A stretch of DNA of 9,050 nucleotides. Origin: Flavobacteriales bacterium. Its GTDB lineage: Bacteria > Bacteroidota > Bacteroidia > Flavobacteriales > UA16. The position numbers and the translations under genes were made by a program. Below the pieces are notes generated by a model. That model was not told where the DNA came from. It was given only the letters and a program-made list of their open reading frames with translations, and ran no database searches. The stretch covers positions 1-9,050 of the forward strand of contig JAURKF010000127.1 in assembly GCA_030831885.1 (NCBI GenBank), in the 5' to 3' direction. Position 1 is the first letter of the stretch. Each line of letters begins with the position of its first letter. This document shows, piece by piece, positions 6,075-9,050 of this stretch.

Positions 6075-6929
6075 TTAGCGTCTAACGCGCATCTGCATTG
6101 AGTAGCGCATGACAAAGGAGATTACCTGCCGTTTTACTTTGGTATCGTGCTCCTTGTTGAGTGTGTCAATCAGGATGTATTGAAATTTGAATGAGCAATA
6201 TTCGAATTTGATACTGTTCACTTTTAACACCATGCTGCCGGGTTGAATGAGGTCTTCCATTTCGCGCAGCGAATAAATGATTTCCTTCTCCAGTTTTTCA
6301 AGTTGTTCGATTTGTGCTACATCCAATTCGAAATCGATGCTGCTTTTTTTCAGTTCACGGCGCGTATAGTTGATAATCTGACTAGTGAATACGTTATTGT
6401 TAGGTATGTAAACTATATCATCGTCTTCATTAAGCAAGTGAACGTTAGAAAGTGTAATGTCAATGATTTTTCCTTTGGTGTCTGCAATCTTTACGGTATC
6501 GCCAATGTTTACGATGCGCGCAAGCGTCATGTACATACCATTGATAAGGTTCGAGATGTAGTCTTTCGTTATGAGAACCAGTGCGGCCGCCAATAGGCTC
6601 AGTGTGGTGATGGCCTCTTTCATGCTGATGTCGAAAAGAGATAGAATCAACACGCCTATAATAAGGGCGTAAACAATCCGAGCAATTTGCGACAGACCTG
6701 CAGTGAAGTTATCTTTCTTCACACCTCCTTGGGGGCGGTAGAAGGCAATAGTCATGAGTCGCGCTGCTTCGATGGTAAGGAAAACCACCAATGCGCTATA
6801 TAAATTGCCCGCAAACCGGTCGGGCGGCTCAAATTGATTCACCAATGCGATGAAACTCTTGCGCAAGCTCACCAGGATAATGAGCAGCACCGAAGCGTTT
6901 ACGCTTTTGGAAAACGTTAGGAGTTTCAT
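6075..6929 (-). CDS. MscS family mechanosensitive channel-like protein
   Basis: The protein has 284 residues, almost the same length as E. coli MscS. Hydrophobic segments at about 12-30, 43-63 and 82-100 precede a pore-helix-like segment at 105-135 (ITTLSLLAAALVLITKDYI, then NLINGMYM). The soluble beta domain begins at about 140 with the family hallmark VNIGDTVKI and continues through GKIIDITLSNVHLL and VYIPNNNVFTSQIINYTR (173-190). A C-terminal alpha/beta domain covers about 195-280. It should form a heptameric inner-membrane channel that opens on membrane tension and releases small solutes. The pore helix lacks the dense Gly/Ala pattern of E. coli MscS, so gating may differ. The start codon is 9 bases after the speA stop, which indicates co-transcription. 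Whether it has anything to do with polyamine balance is not shown. Confidence 0.88.
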   Translation of the reverse strand: MKLLTFSKSVNASVLLIILVSLRKSFIALVNQFEPPDRFAGNLYSALVVFLTIEAARLMTIAFYRPQGGVKKDNFTAGLSQIARIVYALIIGVLILSLFDISMKEAITTLSLLAAALVLITKDYISNLINGMYMTLARIVNIGDTVKIADTKGKIIDITLSNVHLLNEDDDIVYIPNNNVFTSQIINYTRRELKKSSIDFELDVAQIEQLEKLEKEIIYSLREMEDLIQPGSMVLKVNSIKFEYCSFKFQYILIDTLNKEHDTKVKRQVISFVMRYSMQMRVRR

Positions 6930-6938
6930 GCGTGCAGT

Positions 6939-8336
6939 TTAGTCGTAATAGCCCAATATTTCTAACACGTCTTTCGGTTTTTGTTCGGGCGCCCACAACT
7001 TGTATTTTAATTTCCCTTTGCTGTCGCGATCTATTAAAATGTGTTTGGGCTGTGGCATTAGGCAATGATGGATGCCTCCAAATCCGCCTAATGTATCTTG
7101 ATAGGCTCCGGTGTTAAAGAAGCCGATATATTGTGGTTGATCAGGGTAGTATTTCGGCAGGTAGATAGCGTTGGTGTGCTGCTCGGAGTTGTAATAGTCG
7201 TCGCTATCACAGGTTAGTCCTCCTAAAAAAACACGCTCGTAGTTTTCGTGCCAGTTGTTGACCGGTAGCATGATGAATCGCTTGTTGATAGCCCAGCTGT
7301 CGGGCAGCGTGGTCATGAACGAAGAGTCTATCATATTCCATTTTTCACGGTCGTTCTGTTCTTTCTGATATAGAATTTTATAAATAGCACCGCCGCTTTC
7401 TCCTACGGTAAACGATCCGAATTCGGTGTAGATATGCGGCACAGGTACTCCGGCATCATCGCAGGCATTCTTCACCTGGCGCAGAATTTCGGTCACCATG
7501 TATTGGTAGTCGAATGAATAGGCGAGCGAGTTTTTAATAGGAAAGCCTCCGCCGATGTTGAGGCAGTCGAGCGTGGGGCAAATTTCTCTTAATTCGCAAT
7601 ACACCTTTAAGCACTTCACAAGTTCATTCCAATAATAACTCGTGTCTTTGATGCCCGAGTTAATGAAGAAGTGCAGCATTTTCAGGTTGAGATGAGGATT
7701 ATCGTGAATAGACTTTTTGTAAAAGCGTACAATTTCACGATATCCGATTCCCAGGCGCGAGGTATAGAATTCGAACTTGGGCTCTTCTTCACTGGCTATT
7801 CTAATGCCGATATTCATGGGCTCCTGCACCAACTCTTCGAAGGTCTGGAATTCGTATTTGTTGTCAATTACCGAAATGATATCCTTGTAGCCATCGGCAT
7901 GCAAATCAAAAATTTTCTTGACGTACTCATCCTTCTTGAAGCCGTTGCATATGATGCGCTGTGACTTGTTGACTTTTCCCAAAGTGCCCAGCCTACGAAT
8001 TAGATCGATATCGTATGCGGAGGAGGTTTCGATGTGGATGTTATTCTTCAATGCCTCTTCCAGCACATAGCGGAAGTGAGAACTTTTGGTGCAATAGCAA
8101 TAATGGTATTCACCTTCGTAGCCCACTTCGTTGCGCGCAATGCGAAACCACTCTTTCGCTTTTTTGATGTTTTGACTAATCTTGGGGAGATACGTGAACT
8201 TCAGTGGGGATCCGTATTTCTCCACTAAATCCATTAAAGGAATGCCGTGAAAAAGTAAGTTGTCTTTATCGAGTTGAAATTCTTCCTGAGGCCACTCGAA
8301 GGTTTGCTCTACCAGGTCGATGTATTTGGTCTTCAT
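6939..8336 (-). CDS. speA: Arginine decarboxylase (PLP-dependent, alanine-racemase fold)
   Basis: This enzyme converts arginine to agmatine and CO2, the first step of the agmatine route to putrescine. The protein has 465 residues from the chosen start. It belongs to the fold type III group with an N-terminal PLP barrel and a C-terminal beta domain. Visible landmarks are the PLP lysine (K84 in YCTKSSHF), the phosphate-binding glycine-rich turn NIGGGFPI (260-267), a TEFGSF segment (304-309) and the active-site Cys motif TCDSDD (C376). It is the short form typical of Bacteroidota, not the 630-residue E. coli type. An in-frame ATG at 8381 would add 15 residues unlike the family, so the ATG at 8336 (MKTKYIDLVEQTFEWPQ) is preferred. 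The MscS-like gene follows after 9 bases. Substrate assignment rests on resemblance to Bacteroidota SpeA; another basic-amino-acid or carboxyspermidine-type decarboxylase is less likely. Confidence 0.88.
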   Translation of the reverse strand: MKTKYIDLVEQTFEWPQEEFQLDKDNLLFHGIPLMDLVEKYGSPLKFTYLPKISQNIKKAKEWFRIARNEVGYEGEYHYCYCTKSSHFRYVLEEALKNNIHIETSSAYDIDLIRRLGTLGKVNKSQRIICNGFKKDEYVKKIFDLHADGYKDIISVIDNKYEFQTFEELVQEPMNIGIRIASEEEPKFEFYTSRLGIGYREIVRFYKKSIHDNPHLNLKMLHFFINSGIKDTSYYWNELVKCLKVYCELREICPTLDCLNIGGGFPIKNSLAYSFDYQYMVTEILRQVKNACDDAGVPVPHIYTEFGSFTVGESGGAIYKILYQKEQNDREKWNMIDSSFMTTLPDSWAINKRFIMLPVNNWHENYERVFLGGLTCDSDDYYNSEQHTNAIYLPKYYPDQPQYIGFFNTGAYQDTLGGFGGIHHCLMPQPKHILIDRDSKGKLKYKLWAPEQKPKDVLEILGYYD

Positions 8337-8480
8337 GATGGTTGATGGATTCGGTTGAAAAATGAAAGAGCAGAAACGCACCTTAGCGTGCGCACAATCA
8401 TGACTGAATCATCAGATGCGGATAAAAACATGCTCGGGTTCGAACTGGCAATTTTTCATCGAAAATCATAGAAGAATGAG
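8337..8480 (-). promoter_or_regulatory. Long speA leader with small ORF and hairpin
   Basis: If the promoter at 8486-8516 is used, speA has an untranslated leader of about 140 bases. It contains a small ORF (8469-8398) and, five bases after its stop codon, a hairpin CGCAC-GCTAAG-GTGCG (8392-8377). A pyrimidine-rich stretch with several T-runs (8375-8356) follows. This order of small ORF, hairpin and T-rich stretch resembles an attenuator, but the T-runs are interrupted and the stem is only five pairs. Regulation here is a possibility, not a demonstrated feature. Confidence 0.25.
8398..8469 (-). CDS. Possible upstream small ORF in the speA leader
   Basis: This is an ATG-to-TGA frame of 23 codons (MIFDEKLPVRTRA and so on) within the predicted speA leader. 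It carries two CGA arginine codons at positions 10 and 12, followed by TGT TTT TAT. No Shine-Dalgarno sequence is visible, which is not informative in Bacteroidota. A frame of this size can easily occur by chance. It is listed because of its place before a hairpin and upstream of an arginine-consuming enzyme. Confidence 0.12.
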   Translation of the reverse strand: MIFDEKLPVRTRACFYPHLMIQS

Positions 8481-8485
8481 GAGTG

Positions 8486-8516
8486 CAAGTTTACACAATC
8501 CCGCAGGGAACACAAA
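8486..8516 (-). promoter_or_regulatory. Probable Bacteroidota-type promoter for speA
   Basis: On the minus strand, TTTG (8516-8513) is followed after exactly 19 bases by TAAACTTG (8493-8486). The second element matches TAnnTTTG at all but one fixed position. Both the spacing and the sequences fit the Bacteroidota sigma-factor consensus. Transcription would start near 8480, between the partial hydrolase gene and speA. Confidence 0.45.
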
Positions 8517-8528
8517 ACGAAAAAAATG

Positions 8529-9050
8529 CTATTTGCCTGCTGTAGGCATCCACATTTTGTTTGTGCTTAAATAGGTTGCTGTGGTTTTATCGATGAGGCG
8601 ATGTCCAAGGGGTAGGAGCACCGATTGGCGCGGAGGGCTGAACAGACGCAGCAGCTTATTGCCGTCGCGGCAGCGAATCACACGATCGTGTTGGCCGAAA
8701 ATGATTTGAAAGGATGTGTTGTGTGTTTGAATGACGGCCGCGACGGTCTGCAAATCCGGAAAAAGATTGCGATGAATGAGCCAGGCATTGTAAACCAATT
8801 GGCGCTTTTCGCGGGTTTCAAGTTGCCCAAGTACAAACCGATGAATTTTTTGGTGAAGGATACGCAGCGTTCGCAACACATTCACGATTCGAAGCAGGAA
8901 TTGCGGCTTTTCAATAATGTAGCGATACAGCATCCTGCCTGGCTTGGTTTCACTCACGAAGCGATAAATCCAGTTGCGCTTCAGTCCATCCGGGGCCAGC
9001 AATACAAGTGATACAATTCGCTCGGGCATGGTTTCCATCAAAACCATCGC
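8529..9050 (-). CDS. Alpha/beta hydrolase fold protein, C-terminal part (5' end beyond the window)
   Basis: The frame is open from the window edge to a TAG at 8529-8531, so only the last 173 or so residues are present. The visible start (AMVLMETMPERIVSLVLLAPDGL) is the strand and helix that follow the nucleophile elbow in this fold; the G-x-S-x-G motif itself lies outside. A helical cap region follows (about WIYRFVSETKPGRMLYRYI to LIHRNLFPDL). After it come IIFGQHDRVI, where the Asp sits where the catalytic acid is expected, and LLPLGHRLI with the probable catalytic His. The substrate cannot be named; the class covers esterases, lipases and C-C hydrolases. An ATG two codons from the window edge is internal, since the conserved frame continues upstream. 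It is encoded on the same strand as speA, 192 bases ahead of the speA start, with a probable promoter between them. Confidence 0.78.
   Translation of the reverse strand, partial: AMVLMETMPERIVSLVLLAPDGLKRNWIYRFVSETKPGRMLYRYIIEKPQFLLRIVNVLRTLRILHQKIHRFVLGQLETREKRQLVYNAWLIHRNLFPDLQTVAAVIQTHNTSFQIIFGQHDRVIRCRDGNKLLRLFSPPRQSVLLPLGHRLIDKTTATYLSTNKMWMPTAGK

Noticed and set aside
8337..8381. Fifteen-codon N-terminal extension of speA starting at 8381
   Set aside because: The extension (MRFCSFIFQPNPSTI) is unlike family N-termini, whereas the ATG at 8336 opens directly into the conserved MKTKYIDLVEQTF start.
8428..8446. GGTTCGAAC-like segment resembling a tRNA T-loop
   Set aside because: On neither strand do the flanking bases form the T-arm stem, and no acceptor, D-arm or anticodon arm can be built around it.
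1..9050. Mobile elements, CRISPR arrays, or rRNA and tRNA genes
   Set aside because: No transposase or integrase frame, terminal inverted repeat, regularly spaced repeat or structured RNA gene was recognised by reading both strands.

Overview
The window looks like a chromosomal piece of a Bacteroidota genome, most likely a member of the Flavobacteriales. Two genes encode secreted proteins ending in type A sorting domains of the type IX secretion system (T9SS). The start codons lack clear Shine-Dalgarno sequences, and the few promoter-like sites resemble the Bacteroidota pattern TTTG...TAnnTTTG. The SRPBCC protein / PyrE / Nudix neighbourhood and the short PLP-dependent arginine decarboxylase are also typical of this phylum. 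The genus cannot be fixed from the sequence alone.

Left part (1-1692): a housekeeping block. pyrE (orotate phosphoribosyltransferase) and a START/SRPBCC-like protein, cut by the window edge, run leftwards. A Nudix hydrolase runs rightwards. The pyrE and Nudix start codons overlap in a single CATG, so neither gene has upstream intergenic DNA. The Nudix stop codon directly abuts the stop of the next convergent gene.

Middle part (1693-4525): the accessory and most interesting region. A leftward gene encodes a secreted protein with three Kazal-type domains alternating with two Kunitz-like six-cysteine modules, followed by a T9SS sorting domain. Across a 112-base divergent intergenic region lies a secreted protein of the trypsin / lysyl-endopeptidase fold. 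All three catalytic residues of that protein appear substituted (His to Gln, Asp to Gly, Ser to Ile), and one disulfide pair is lost as well. The pair therefore resembles a multi-headed protease inhibitor encoded beside a dead protease, both predicted to be exported by T9SS. A functional link between them is inference.

Right part (4573-9050): leftward genes centred on polyamine metabolism. In transcription order they are a partial alpha/beta hydrolase, a leader of about 140 bases with a possible small ORF and hairpin, speA (arginine decarboxylase), an MscS-like channel, a deoxyhypusine-synthase-family enzyme (probably a polyamine enzyme, since bacteria lack eIF5A) and a small protein with a strongly acidic tail. 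A terminator-like hairpin with a T-tract follows, overlapping the end of the convergent pseudoprotease gene. No agmatinase gene is present in the window.
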